Source of the DNA: Ailurus styani
Taxonomy: Eukaryota; Chordata; Mammalia; Carnivora; Ailuridae
DNA length: 64,000 bases
Direction: 5' to 3'
Assembly: GCA_002007465.1 (NCBI GenBank)
Contig: LNAC01000747.1
Span: forward strand, 62,925 to 126,924
Below the pieces are notes generated by a model. That model did no database searches. It was not told where the DNA came from and saw only the letters and a program-made list of their open reading frames with translations. Both the position numbers and the translations under genes were made by a program. Numbering within the stretch: the stretch's first letter is position 1; every line of letters begins with the position of its first letter. Shown here piece by piece: positions 46,714 to 58,504 of this stretch.

Positions 46714-47620
46714 TTTTTTTATTATGTTATGTTAGTCATCATACAGTACATCATTAGTTTTTGATGTAGTGTTCCATGATTTGTTGTTTGTGTATAACAC
46801 CCAGTGCTCCAAGCAATATGTGCCCTACTTAATACCCATCACTGAGCTAACCCATCCCCCTACTCCCCTCCCCTCTAAAACCCTCAGTTTGTTTGTCAGA
46901 GTTCATAGTTTTTCATGGTTCATCTCCCCCTACAATTTATCCCCTTTCATTTTTTCCTTCCTTCTCCTAATGTTCTTCATGCTATTCCTTATGTTCCACA
47001 AATAAGTGAAACCATATGAATTGACTTTCTCTGCTTGATTTATTTCACTTAGCGTAATCTTCTCCAGTCTCATCAATATTGATGCAAAAGTTGGGTATTC
47101 ATCCTTTCTGATGGCTGAGTAATATTCCATTGTATATATGGACCACATCTTCTTTATCCATTCATCTGTTGAAGGGCATCTTGGCTTTTTCCACAGTTTG
47201 GCTATTGTGGACATTGCTGCTATGACCATTGGGGTGCATATGGCCCTTCTTTTCACTGCATGTCTATCTTAGAAGACATGAACAGACACTTCTCAAAAGA
47301 AGACATACAAATGGCTAAGAGACACATGAAAAAATGTTTATCATCATTAGCCATCAGGGAAATTCAAATCAAAACCACATTGAGATACCATCTTACACCA
47401 GTTAGAATGGTAAAAATTGAGAAGGCAAGAAACAACAAATTTTGGAGATGTTATGGAGAAAGGGAACTCTCTTACACTGTTGGTGGGAATGCACATTGGT
47501 ACAGCCACTTTGGAAAACAGTGTGGAGGTTCCTCAAAAAATTAAAAATAGAGCTACCCTATTACCCAGCAATTGCACTACTGGGTATTTAGCCCAAGATA
47601 TAGATTAAAAAAAAATTCAC
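46714..47620 (-). mobile_element. Large L1 3' end with 5' inversion (twin-primed)
   Basis: 46714-47269 is antisense L1 ('gttagtcatcatacagtaca', 'ttccattgtatatatggacc', 'attggggtgcatatggccct'). 47270-47605 is sense ORF2 ('gaagacatgaacagacactt', 'ttggaaaacagtgtggaggt', 'gcaattgcactactgggtat'). The sense part ends in L1 coordinates about where the antisense part begins. The 7-bp repeat tctttca flanks the block (46707-46713, 47621-47627). Confidence 0.9.
47260..47544 (+). pseudogene. L1 ORF2 C-terminal fragment (retrotransposon remnant)
   Basis: The open frame encodes [20 protein letters not shown] and then [20 protein letters not shown], the C-terminal stretch of LINE-1 ORF2 downstream of the reverse transcriptase. 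Only about 90 codons survive, in the inverted half of the twin-primed L1. The normal frame is lost after about codon 75 (a shift turns the expected tryptophan-rich end into unrelated residues). No reverse transcriptase or endonuclease domain is present, so it is not functional. Confidence 0.88.
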
Positions 47621-47811
47621 TCTTTCAACTTCATGATTTTTTTTCTTCTTTATAGGTCCCAAGATGTTATAGTCAATTAGTTTCAACTCAACTGAATATT
47701 CCAAAGAAATGCCTTTTATTTTATTTTTTGTACACACTTCAAATTTATGCCAAATTATTAAATCTTCCTTCCCACTCACTCTTGTGAACCTTCATTAAGA
47801 CCTCCTTTTTA

Positions 47812-48045
47812 GGGGCGCCTAGGTGGCTCAGTCATTAAGTGTCTGCCTTCAGCTCAGGTCATGATCCCAGGGTCCTGGGACGGAGCCCCATGTCAGGCTC
47901 CCTGCTCAGCGGGAAGCCTGCTTCTTCTCCCACTCCCCCTGCTTGTGTTCCTTCTCTCTCTGTGTCTCTCTCTGTCAAATAAATAAAAATCTTTAAAAAA
48001 AAATAAAAAAATAAAAATTAGCGCTGAGCACCTTCTGCCAAAAAA
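47812..48045 (+). mobile_element. CAN-SINE, sense, with extra 3' segment between two A-tracts
   Basis: Full-length SINEC ('ggggcgcctaggtggctcag' to 'aaataaataaaaatctt'). After its A-rich tail come about 20 unique bases (gcgctgagcaccttctgcc) and a second A8 tract. Only then does the TSD follow: aagacctccttttta at 47797-47811, aagaacctccttttta at 48046-48061. This is the structure of a SINE carrying a short 3' transduction. Confidence 0.93.
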
Positions 48046-48061
48046 AAGAACCTCCTTTTTA

Positions 48062-49339
48062 AAAATCTAGTTTCTCATGTAGATCTTAGTTTTATATTAA
48101 CTCCATAGAATATTTAACTGTGCTTCTCTAGCACTAGCACTGTCAACTCTCATACCCACAAATTTTCTCTTGTTTCTGCACTCTTTATCCCTAACATTAC
48201 ATAGTAAAACTTCTTAGTACCTCCTTCGGGCTGTTATGAGCTGATGAAGAAAATCATAATATCTTTAGGATCATTTCCAGTATAAATATGTGGTCTAAAC
48301 TGGAAAGTGACCAACAGTAGAGGGAATGTGGGGCATCCTTTATAGGTATCTTGAAAACTGGTGTGGTATATTTACCAACATGTAATTCAATATTCAGAAC
48401 AGTAAAAAAAATCACAAATTTTTATTACCTTGTTTTGGTAATACAAATCAAATAGTCAAGTTCAACAAAATTGTAAAGCTTATAAAACAGGTAGAGATAA
48501 CTTCTTATTTCTGGGTAAGAAGCAGTTAATTGCAGACAAGAGTTTCCATAAAAAGAAGAAAAAGCTGGGGAAGTTACAAAAATCACATTTCATAGGGAGC
48601 TTTAGAAAGAATGAGTACTAGATGAGATAATGTTCCAGAGAGTAGAGAACCTTTCTGTTCTTCCAACCCTAGGGACATCTGCTGATTCTTTGGGAAGCTA
48701 ATAATTGGGCTTAATCTTGACAGAAAATTTTTGTTGGCATCTGGAAGCTAAAGTCACACTCTTAGTGGTCATGCTAAGCTACAATGACAATTGGGAAGTT
48801 GAGACATATTCAGGGGGCATTTGATGATTCCTGGGCTCTGTAGAAACTGGGGAGCTAGGTTTGGTCTTCCAAAAAGACAGAATGAATCTCTGACAGTTTT
48901 ACATCTGTTTAGGAAGCCAGCCCTACAAGTGGGAAGAGGCCAGCTGAATCTCATTGCTAATCTCCACCTCAAAATATCTGCCAGATTTTGAAGCCAGATT
49001 GGCAAGAAGTTGGAAAGCTTGGCTGAAATCTTTAACATGCATTTCATTTTAAAATCAAGTATTAATTATTGTTTTTAATATTTAATATTTTAATGCAGAA
49101 TTTGAAGACTGATGAGATGGATATCTTCTAGGTGTTTTCAATCTAAAGCCAAGGACATATATTCGAGAAAAACAGAATTGACCCAGAAGTAGATAGATTC
49201 AAACTAAATCTCTAAGGAAATGCAGAGCAAGATTATTCTCAGACTTGATTGATACGGACAGCAACTTAGATCATTTGCCTAACAGAGGAAAAGGGCAACA
49301 ATCTGGTGGAAGTTATCATCTGTAGTCTCAGGTTTTCTT
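48062..49339. other. Unassigned sequence
   Basis: A 92-codon minus-strand open frame (48769-49047) has no recognisable domain. The right end may belong to the HAL1-like element that follows. Confidence 0.4.
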
Positions 49340-49528
49340 TTATATGTGCATGGTATTTATCCTGCAATCAAATATTTATAACAATCAGAAAATTACAAAA
49401 ATATGACTACAAATGAAAATTTAAAAAATAACTGACAATAAAAGCACAGTTAATCCAGATGTTGTAGTTAGCAGTAGATGATTTTGAAATAACTTGACTG
49501 TGATATTCAAGAAAATAGACAAAAGTTG

Positions 49529-49640
49529 GGGCAGCTGGCTGGCTCGGTTGGAAAAGTGTGCAACTCTTGATCTTGGGGTTGTGAGTTTGAGTCCCATGTT
49601 GGGTGTAGAGGTTACTTAAATAAATAAAACTTAAAAAAAA
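49529..49640 (+). mobile_element. Short older CAN-SINE subtype, sense
   Basis: About 110 bp with a tRNA-like head 'gcagctggctggctcggttg', 'gatcttggggttgtgagttt', 'tgggtgtagaggttacttaa' and an A tail. It lacks the CT-rich region of the common SINEC. TSD aaaatagacaaaagttg (49512-49528) and aaaatagacaaaaagttg (from 49637). Confidence 0.92.
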
Positions 49641-50059
49641 TAGACAAAAAGTTGGACAAAATAGATCAAAGTACAAAAATAATATCAGAAAATTGTAGAA
49701 GGAATTATATTGATATTCTATACCTAAAAAATGTGATTATCTAAAATTAACAAGTCAATAGATGAAATTACCAGCAAATAAGATGCATTAGAGGCACAAT
49801 TAGTAAAGTAAAAAAGACACCAATAAAACATTATCTGAACTAAAGCACAAAGTAAAAAGCATGGGAACCATTGAACAGAGCAGAAGTGTCTGACATGCTA
49901 GAATAAAGTAATATACATGGAATTGAAGTCTCAGAAAAAGGGAGAAAGAATAAGGAATAAGCAATATTGAAGAGTTAACATCCAAGAAAATTTTAAAAGC
50001 CAATGAAAGATAAAACACACATGTTCAAAAAGACCAAAGAACACACAGCTAACAACAGT

Positions 50060-50711
50060 GAAGGAAACAATCAACAAAACTATAAGGCAGCCTATGGAAT
50101 GGGAGAAGATATTTGCAAATGACGTATCTGATAAAGGGTTAGTATCCAAAATCTATAAAGAACTTATCAAACTCAACACCCAAAACCAAATAATCCATTT
50201 AAGAAAAGGGAGAAGACATGAATAGATATGTTTCCAAAGAAGACATACAAATGGCTAACAGACACATGAAATATGTCACATGAAAATACGCTCACATGAA
50301 ATATGCTCATCATCACTCATCACTCATCAGCAGGGAAATACAAATCGAAACCACAATGAGATACCACCTCACATTGGTCAGAATAGCTAAAATTAACAAC
50401 ACAGGAAACAACAGATGTTGGTGAGGGTGTGGAGAAAGGGGAACTCTCTCACATGGTTGATGGGAAAGCAAACTGGGGCAGCCACTCTGGAAAACAGTAA
50501 AGAGTTTCCTCAAAAAGTTAAAAACAGAACTACCCTGCAACTCAGCAATTGTACTACTAAGTATTTATCCAAAAGATACAAAAATACAGATTCAAATGGG
50601 TACAGCACCCTGATGTTTATAGCAGTATTATCAACAATAGCCAAATCATGGAAAGAGTCCAAACGTTCATCGACTGATGAATGAATGAAGAAGATGTGGC
50701 ACATGCACGCG

Positions 50712-50758
<47 letters not shown>

Positions 50759-51140
50759 GAATATTGTTCAGCCATCAAAAGGAATGAATTCTTGCCATTT
50801 GCAATGACGTGGATGGAACTAGAGTCTGTTATATTAAGCAAAATAAGTCAGTCAGAGAAAGACAAATACCATATGATTTCACTCATATGTAGTATTTAAG
50901 AAACAAAACAGATGAACATATGGGAAGAGGGGGAAAATGAGAGAATGAAGCAAACCATAAGAGACTCTTAATGCTGGAGAACAAACTGGGGGTTGATGGA
51001 AGTAGACAGGTGGGGGATAGGCTAAACAGGTGATGGGTATTAAGAAGGGCACTTGTTATGGTGAACATTGGATGTTTTACATAAGTGATAAATCACTAAA
51101 TTATACTCCTGAAACCAAAAAAAGAAAAAGTAAAAGAAAA
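50060..51140 (+). mobile_element. L1 3' end, 5'-truncated, sense
   Basis: Begins in ORF2 ('gaaggaaacaatcaacaaaa', 'cctatggaatgggagaagat') and continues through 'gataccacctcacattggtc', 'catttgcaatgacgtggatg' to the 3' UTR ('taaattatactcctgaaacc') and an A-rich tail. About 1.1 kb, with frameshifts and local duplications near 50262-50330. A (CG)n(CA)n tract lies at 50706-50756. Confidence 0.92.
50706..50756 (+). repeat. (CG)n(CA)n microsatellite inside an L1
   Basis: About 6 CG then about 18 CA dinucleotides: perfect alternating purine-pyrimidine over about 50 bp, where the L1 normally has a short 'tatata/caca' spacer. Open frames across it are artefacts. Confidence 0.96.
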
Positions 51141-51435
51141 AGATATTATATAATCAAGTTGATGAAAACCAAAGACAGAGAAGGTCTTAAAAGCAATCAG
51201 AAGAAAAAAAGGCATGTTACTATCAAAGGAGCAAAAATGACTAACTTCTCACCAGAAATGTTGAAAACCAGAAAATAATATAAAGACATATTTAGTTGCT
51301 GAAAGAACATAATTACTAAATTATTATTCCATACCCTGCCAAGATAGCTTTCAAAAATGAAGGTGACATGAAGCTTTTTCAGACAAAGAGAGTATGTCAA
51401 TATCCAACCCAAACTGAAGAAAAAAACTAAAGGAA

Positions 51436-54234
51436 TTTTTTTTCAGTCATAAAATTAGAAAGTTAAAAACATGAAAGAGAAAGAGGGAATAAAGAACAAG
51501 AGAGTAAATATGTAAACATGTGAATATTGACTTTACAGGCAATTGCTATTATGCCAAAATTATGTGTGGAATTAAAATGCCTGACAACTCTAATGTAAAA
51601 GTTCAAAGTATAAGACAATAGAGCTGAAATGTTCTAAAATTTAACAGTATTAAGGAATTGGAAACTTCCTTTGTTTTTATCCCTGTGATTTCTAAATTTC
51701 TGTTCTCCTCTGACCAACACTTTGACCAAACCCTTTCCCTCTGAACCCATGATAATAGAAGAATTTACTTTCTATCATAAAGAATATTCTAGCCTTTTCA
51801 TTTTGGTAGTTACAAATAATAGACTATTATAAAAATACCTGTTTTTCTTTGGAAATGGAATATGGAAGAAACATATTCTTTATACTGAAGTAACTTATGT
51901 ACCTTTGCATTGTAAACTCTTACCAGGTTCTGTTTCCTTATTGTGTGTAAAAGCTAGATATTGTCAAATTGGGGTTGACTTTCTTGACACAGTTCCTATA
52001 CTTCACTTTTTTCCCTTCATTTGTGTATTGTCAAAGCACTGATGACTGATGATAAAGTCTTTTCATATGTTCTCAGGCTTTGGCTTGAGTAGACTATTCC
52101 ATAGCTTCTGAAAATTGGAAGCAATTAATATATAAGCTTGTACAGATAGTAATCAAGTGATGTTTTGGTTGTCTTGAATGCCAAAAGGAAGATCTCAGAA
52201 TGTAATGATTTTTTTTTTTTTGATGATGGCTCATGAAAGTTTGTGGATATTCAAAAGCTATGTGGATATTTTTTAGAGAACTGAAAAAGGATCCAAACTT
52301 GAGAGTCTAGATATTGCTTCCACATGTAGGAAAAAAAATGATAGTTTGGAAATACTTTATAGAGCTTATTACAGGTAGTGGAGAGAAATGTTCTCTTTTT
52401 TAGTGTATTTTCCTCTTTTTTTTTTCTCCCTACTGCCTGCTTGCACTTTTAGTACCAAAGACACAAAAGCTGGATTTAATCTTGATTTTTTAATATAACA
52501 ATTCCAATTGTCAATTCTACTTCATTGTATTAAGTGCCATAGAAAAGATTTAGAGTAATTTTTGATCAGAAAAAAGTCCTTTTTAAAAATCAGGGCATTG
52601 GGTAATTTAGTTTCACAAATTTTACATTTGCCTGAATTGTCCAAATTAAGATCTTGCCTGCCCCAAATGACTGACCATAAATAGAATAATGCCAAAACTA
52701 AATATCAAGCATAAAAAAGAGAAATAAAAGAACACCATGTAACTAAAGCAAATATTTAAAAATGCATACCTGACTAGAGAAAATTTTAGGAATTTTAGGA
52801 AAACTATTTCCTAAATTTAGTTTTAATAATTTTCATTTTCTTTAATTCCCTTTCAGTATTTAAAAAAACCTAATTTCTATATGTTTCCTATATTTCTTGA
52901 CATGCAACTTACTTTCTTGGAGGGAAGATTTATTGGTTAGTGTTTATAAAATAATGTAATTTCATTGTGGTGACAGTTGATAATTCTCAGTTTGAATGTA
53001 ACCAAGATAACACAGCTGTTTTGAGGACAATCAGAAGTTAGGTTCCTCAGTTCATTTCTCATTAATCCGTAAATGTGGCTTAGGAACAGGATGCGAGGGA
53101 GCGAGTATGTGCTGTGAGAACGAGGTGAGATGCAGGCTTAGAGATTGTGGAGATAGAGGAAGTCATGGGCAAATAAAGAAGATGGCCTCAAGGATGTGGA
53201 AGGGATCAGAGATGGATTCATCCAGACTTGTCCGAAGTGAGAAGGCAGGAGACCTGTAAATCAATTGGCTTCACGTTAATAACTGCAGCTCTAGAATTGT
53301 GTTGTCTGAGAGGGGCTAAAACGTGTTTCAGTATGGTTTATTCTAAGTTTTCCTTAAGCAAAATGGTGGGTGCTTTTAGAAACCAGCTACTCAGGCCATG
53401 TATCATTATGATAAATAATTCTCAAAATGACAAATAAGCTCTCCATGTTTGGGACCTATAAACTAATTACAAGATAACAGAATTAGAAGTTAAATTTACT
53501 TTCTTTTCCTTTCCCCTTTCATGACAATCTGAGTATAAAAAATTCTGGGTGTATTTATAGCATGCAGATTGCTTTGTCCCCTGTTGTTCATTTACAGAGA
53601 AGAAAAGGTGAGAAAAGAAAACTTGAGTAGGGAAACAGAAGTGAATAGAATCCGTATTTTAAAGGCCTAATCAATTTTGAAAATGTATACATAAAACTGT
53701 GCCAAAGGATATTTTTGTTGTTATATTGCCATATTATTTAAGGGATGAAGACCTTTAAACATTTTCTTTTGTTTTAATAATATCAGAAACTATGCTACAT
53801 CAAAACTTGCAGTGATCATTTTACTTGGATTAGTCAAATAATAAAAAATGAAACTTTTCTTAAAAAATATGCAGCCTATTTTGAAGAAAATATGGTTATT
53901 ATTAATGTTACTTTTTAGTTTCCTCCAATCTTCTATCTGGTTCAAGTAGTGAATTTAAAATTTTTGTTTGGTAAATTATTGCAAATGTGCCAGAATTTGA
54001 CATCTGCAATTCTTAGTATATGCTATGTTAAGAAAAACAAAGTGTTCTTTTAATTAGGTATGATTTCAGACTCATAAACAAAACAGTGAAGTAATTTTTT
54101 CCTTTTGCTTCCTAGGAATGGATGTTCATCCAGATCAGTAGTTCTCAAATCGTTCTCATATTGAAATTAAGATTCATTTGGGGAATGTCTATAGATTATA
54201 AATCATTCTCCCCTGATACCCTTTCTAGCTTCCT
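51436..54234. other. 2.8 kb without a recognised feature
   Basis: AT-rich and unique-looking. A somewhat GC-richer patch with short ORF lies at about 53085-53437. No repeat family or gene could be assigned. Confidence 0.4.
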
Positions 54235-54880
54235 TCCAGCTATTTTGCTATACCCTATATTAGGAACAGTTCTAGGCATCATGCTTTGTCCAGGTGCCAC
54301 AAGGTTCATGAACCTTTGTTCTTGCCTTCAAGGACCTTCTGTTTCCCTCCAATTCTGATAAGAAAATCAAAATCTAAAACAAACTAACAGATTAAGGAAA
54401 GCTTGCCAGAAGAGGTGACATTTGAGTTGACAGTTGAGAGATGAGTAAATGTAAAAGTGATTCTTAAGGGAAAGGCTGTGTGTATTTACAGGTATGGTTT
54501 GAGTATTAGGATTATTGCAGAGAACATTCAAAGCAAATGTGTATTCTAAGCATATGCAGAAGTATGAAAAAGGGAGTCAGAATATACTGAGTACCTCATT
54601 GTAGTTCGGGTAAATGGTGCATGATGAAAGAAGTGGGAGAAGATGTTCAGTAGGTAGGGGCTGATTTAATGGTTTAAAGTAAGAAGTTCAGCCTTTATCC
54701 TGAAAACTTTAGATTTGGCCTTAAGAAATAGTGATACATAATCATATTTAAGATTTTGAAAGGTTACTGATACTAGAAAAGCAAGGCTAGAGGCAATGAG
54801 AGGCTACTGTAGTAATTCAGATGAAAAATTATGGTAGAAAAATTAATATTGTAAGAGGGGTAATGAAGAAGAGGTGACAG
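54235..54880 (-). repeat. L2 LINE 3' region, antisense
   Basis: 'ttaggaacagttctaggcat', 'cttgccttcaaggaccttct', 'ccagaagaggtgacatttga', 'ttcagcctttatcctgaaaa' and 'aggctactgtagtaattcag' follow the antisense order of the last 0.6 kb of L2. Confidence 0.78.
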
Positions 54881-55084
54881 AAAATACTGAATCTATGTTT
54901 ACATAAACAGTATGATTTTAAAAGATCTTTTAGATACATTTTTAAGTTATCTTCCAGAAAATTTTCACTAGCCCTTTGTAGTATAAAACATCTTGCTTCA
55001 TATAATGCTTATAATTTATATTAATTTCTTTTTACTGAACTATTTCAGTAATAAAAATTATAATGAAAGCTTTCCCTTAACAAA

Positions 55085-56050
55085 TCACTTCCTTTGATTT
55101 CTCAACCCTCTTCAAGGACTGTTTCATTTTCTGTTCCCTCCCAAGACAAATTTGTCAAAATGTGTCTATTTCTGCTACTTTCATTCTCTTCTCATCTTTT
55201 TGTCATTGATGTTTGCCTTCTGCTGCCAGTGCCGCCCTTGCCAGAACCCATAATGGCATCTCTATTGGGATATTCAGTGAGAGTACTTCTGCATCCTCCT
55301 TCTTCTCATCCTACCATTGACCATCTGCCCACTCTGTTTTTCTTGAGACACCTGCTTCCCTTGAGAGTATGATCTTGGTTTTTCTCCCACCTTTGTTGCC
55401 ACTCTGTCTTAGTCTCTTTTCCCAGTTCCTTCTATTCCATCTGAGCTCCAGCTACTGAAGTTCTTCAGGATCCATATCCTTTCTTTCTTTTCTCTAACTT
55501 GTCCCCTAACTGAATTCATTTTATAAATTCAAAAAAATCCATGTGCCAATACCTACATAATTTAAATCTATTATAGTTAGAACATCTTTGAATTCCAAAT
55601 CCCTATGTCCAAAACCCATTATATATATCTGCTTGTGTGTTTATAGAGATCTAGAGAGTTATCAAGTACAAAATTTATCTCTTGATTTTTCCATTGATCT
55701 TTTGTCTCCCAAACTTTCCTATTTTATTAAATGACATAACCATCAAGCCAGTTGCTTGAGCCAGGAACCTGAGAATCATCCTTGATTTCTTTCTCTCCTT
55801 CCATCTTCCATACACTCCAGCACCAAGACCTCTCATCTCTACTTTCAAAATATACTTTAAAACCATCTTCTCTTCATCTTCATTGCCACTATCTTTGTTC
55901 AGGCCCCAGATTTCTCACCCAGGCTGTCTCAGTAGCTCCCTATGTGGTCCTCACTTTTCTTTTACAGTGGACACTATGCCTGATGTTCCTACCTCTATCC
56001 ATCCAAAGAAAGCTTTACAGAGTTTTTGCACATCTTTTTTGCTGAAAATA
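55085..56050 (+). repeat. L2 LINE internal region, sense
   Basis: 'gtctcttttcccagttcctt', 'gtccaaaacccatt', 'aaccatcaagccagttgctt', 'gagccaggaacctgagaatc', 'atccttgatttctttctctc' and 'ctcagtagctccctatgtgg' follow the ORF2 C-terminal half of L2. Nearly 1 kb, strongly diverged. The short open frames here are by-products. Confidence 0.75.
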
Positions 56051-56347
56051 TGGATATTAAAACTAAATTCCAACAAGTATTTTCAAGATAGGAAAGACTC
56101 CTTTCCTTTTTATATTATATGATACACTCCACTAAAATATTCTATAGCCGGAAGAATCAGAGAAGTTCATAATAGGTTTTTAGACCACCCAGGTATAAAT
56201 AAAGAAACACCCAGGTATGGAAAGGATTAAATATGACCTTGATGATTTCTTATAATTGATGTGTATCTTCATGTATCCTTTTTTACATTTTGAGGAGTAA
56301 CTAATGTTTTAAAATATTAAATTTTGCTTTAAAACATATAAGAATCA

Positions 56348-56490
56348 GGGGTATTTGGGCATTCAGTTGTTAGGCATTTGCCTTTGACTCAGGTCATGAT
56401 CCCCTGTTCAGTGGGAAGCTTGCTTCTCCCTCTACGCACACCCCCTCCTTGTGCTCTCTCTCTCTCTCAAATAAATAAAATCTTTTTTAA
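56348..56490 (+). mobile_element. CAN-SINE with internal deletion, sense
   Basis: Only about 143 bp. The B-box 'gactcaggtcatgatcccc' jumps directly to 'tgttcagtgggaagcttgct', missing about 40 bp of the usual middle. TSD aacatataagaatca (56333-56347) and aatatataagaatca (56491-56505). Confidence 0.93.
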
Positions 56491-56505
56491 AATATATAAG
56501 AATCA

Positions 56506-57775
56506 GAAATTAGAATAAAAATTTTCACTCACATTTCCTTACCTGAAGAAGGAAACCTGTTTAGAAAAAACAGTGAAGGCAGGTACAAAAGCCATCAGGT
56601 AAAGAGGCTAGTGTCCCATAGGATGGGTGCAACATTTACAGCAACAGATGGGGAGACAACAACAGAAACCTCCACCTTTCATTTCCAATTTTGGGAACTG
56701 TCTGAACTATTAGGAATACTTTCAGTACCCAGAAACTCCATTTTACCTGACCATACATGTTAAAATAGTATCGCACTCTTAAGCTCCCATGTTGTTCATC
56801 CAAACTTCACTCTCTCCGTGAAGCATGGACTCTCCTGATTTACTCACTTGAGTTATCTTGGACTTTCTCTCCTGATTTATCACAGAAGTCCCCAACATGT
56901 TCCACATTGTTGTACATTGTGATAACTTTTACTTAGGCAAGATCTGGGTCTTCATAAATTTGTATGCATCCTTATTACCACATTCTCTTCCCCACAGCGA
57001 GTGGGCCAAAGAGTGGACATGTAACTCAGGAAGATCAGCTGGTCTCCTCTGTAGGCACTGAAATATAAAACCATTCTTTTTTCTGGGCTTTTCTGGATTG
57101 GGATTATCAGTAACCATGTTTCATACCACAGGAATACCCAGAGACAAAAACAAAAACTCCAGGAAGAGCTAGACCTTATTTGCACTGAGTTTCCAGTCCA
57201 GTTTCTAGGGTTCTGGTCTGAAGTTCTATTTTTGAAACTTAGGAGCTATTTTATTATATTTACTAGCCTATAAACTAAAACATTTATTGTTTGGTTCAAT
57301 TTATTATAAGCTGACTTTCTGTTGTTTATAAGCTAATGAATCCTGAATATAGAATATATTAGATATTATAGATATATAGATAATATATAGAATATAGAAA
57401 CCAAGAAGTTTGGTTTTAAAAAAGTAGTGATAATATTCAGTTAGATAATGTGAGAGCATAACATTTAAATTAATTTTTTCTAGCTCTTACTTGTAGCGAC
57501 TCATAAAACTGAGAGGAATGGCATACTACATTAAATTTCATATGATTCTGAATTCTGTGTCCATGCATTTGTGTATGCTCTGTGCACAGACCTGATAAGC
57601 ATTTGTCATTATGCTTATGAATAAATAACAATTTTAGTATTTGTAGAATGAAATTCTATAGGTTTATGAATTTTCAAGAGCTTATATTTGTGATTGAATC
57701 TGTGTTAGTGAGATTGGCTTCATAACGGGGCTCTCATTTTTGCCAAATGCAATTGCTCATTAACAACACACTATT
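56506..57775. other. Unassigned sequence
   Basis: About 1.3 kb, including an AT minisatellite-like patch (57345-57405, 'atatagaatat' units). No gene recognised. Confidence 0.4.
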
Positions 57776-57792
57776 AATAACCAAATAATCTC

Positions 57793-57985
57793 AGGGCACT
57801 TAGTGGCTCAGATGGGTAAGCATCCGCCTTCAGCTCAGGTCATGAGTCCAGTGTCCTGGGATTGAGCCCCATATAAGTCTCCCTGCTTAGCAGGGAGTCT
57901 GGTTCTCTCTCTCCCTCTGCCTCTCCCCACCACTCCTGCTCTGTTTGTCAAATGAATAAATAAAATCTTTTAAAAAAAAACCCTT
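57793..57985 (+). mobile_element. CAN-SINE, sense
   Basis: Full-length SINEC with diverged head 'agggcacttagtggctcag'. TSD aataaccaaataatctc (57776-57792) and aagaaccaaacaatctc (57986-58002). Confidence 0.95.
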
Positions 57986-58504
57986 AAGAACCAAACAATC
58001 TCTCAATATCCCAAAATGCTAAAAAAGTATATAGTGATTTCGAAGTAATATTTCTGTGTGAATTGTTCTCCTTTCAAAAGGAAAGAAAAGGGACATCTGG
58101 AGTTCCCAGAACTATGTTCAACCTGCTGTTGATTATGAGTTTTTACTCTTACCCAATATAAAAAATGAGCAGGAAGGCTCAGAGAAAGCCAAGTTTTCGT
58201 ACATGGGAAGGGCTAGTATACCCAGTATCTAATGATGGTTGGCTAATATGAAGAGACTGTGAAGGAGAATTTAAATAAAACTTGTAACTCTTAGACATTT
58301 TCCTGTGACCAATAATGACCAACAGATGTGTACAGATGAACAACAGCTTGAGAAGATTCTGAGACCACTTTTTCCCCACAAATGTCTTGTTTACAGCCTT
58401 ATTATTGAGGAATGACTGCTAAAAATGGGGACAAATTGGACTGATGCACAACTGGAAACACTACAACTCTGATTTAGGAGAAATTGCTGAAAAGTATTCA
58501 ACAA

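Larger units (their letters stand above)
49340..51435 (+). mobile_element. Old L1M/HAL1-type LINE, sense, split by a SINE and an L1
   Basis: Blocks in order: 'atttataacaatcagaaaat', 'gaagtgtctgacatgctaga', 'acatccaagaaaattttaaa', and after the L1 'tataatcaagttgatgaaaa', 'cttaaaagcaatcagaagaa', 'cttctcaccagaaatgttga' and 'gatagctttcaaaaatgaag'. This matches the HAL1/L1M internal region in sense orientation. It hosts the SINE at 49529 and the L1 at about 50060. Confidence 0.68.

Noticed and set aside
46930..47256. 108-codon minus-strand open frame
   Set aside because: It is L1 ORF2 C-terminal sequence read in its sense direction within the twin-primed L1 (contains MEYYSAIRKDEYPTF). A transposon fragment, not a host gene.
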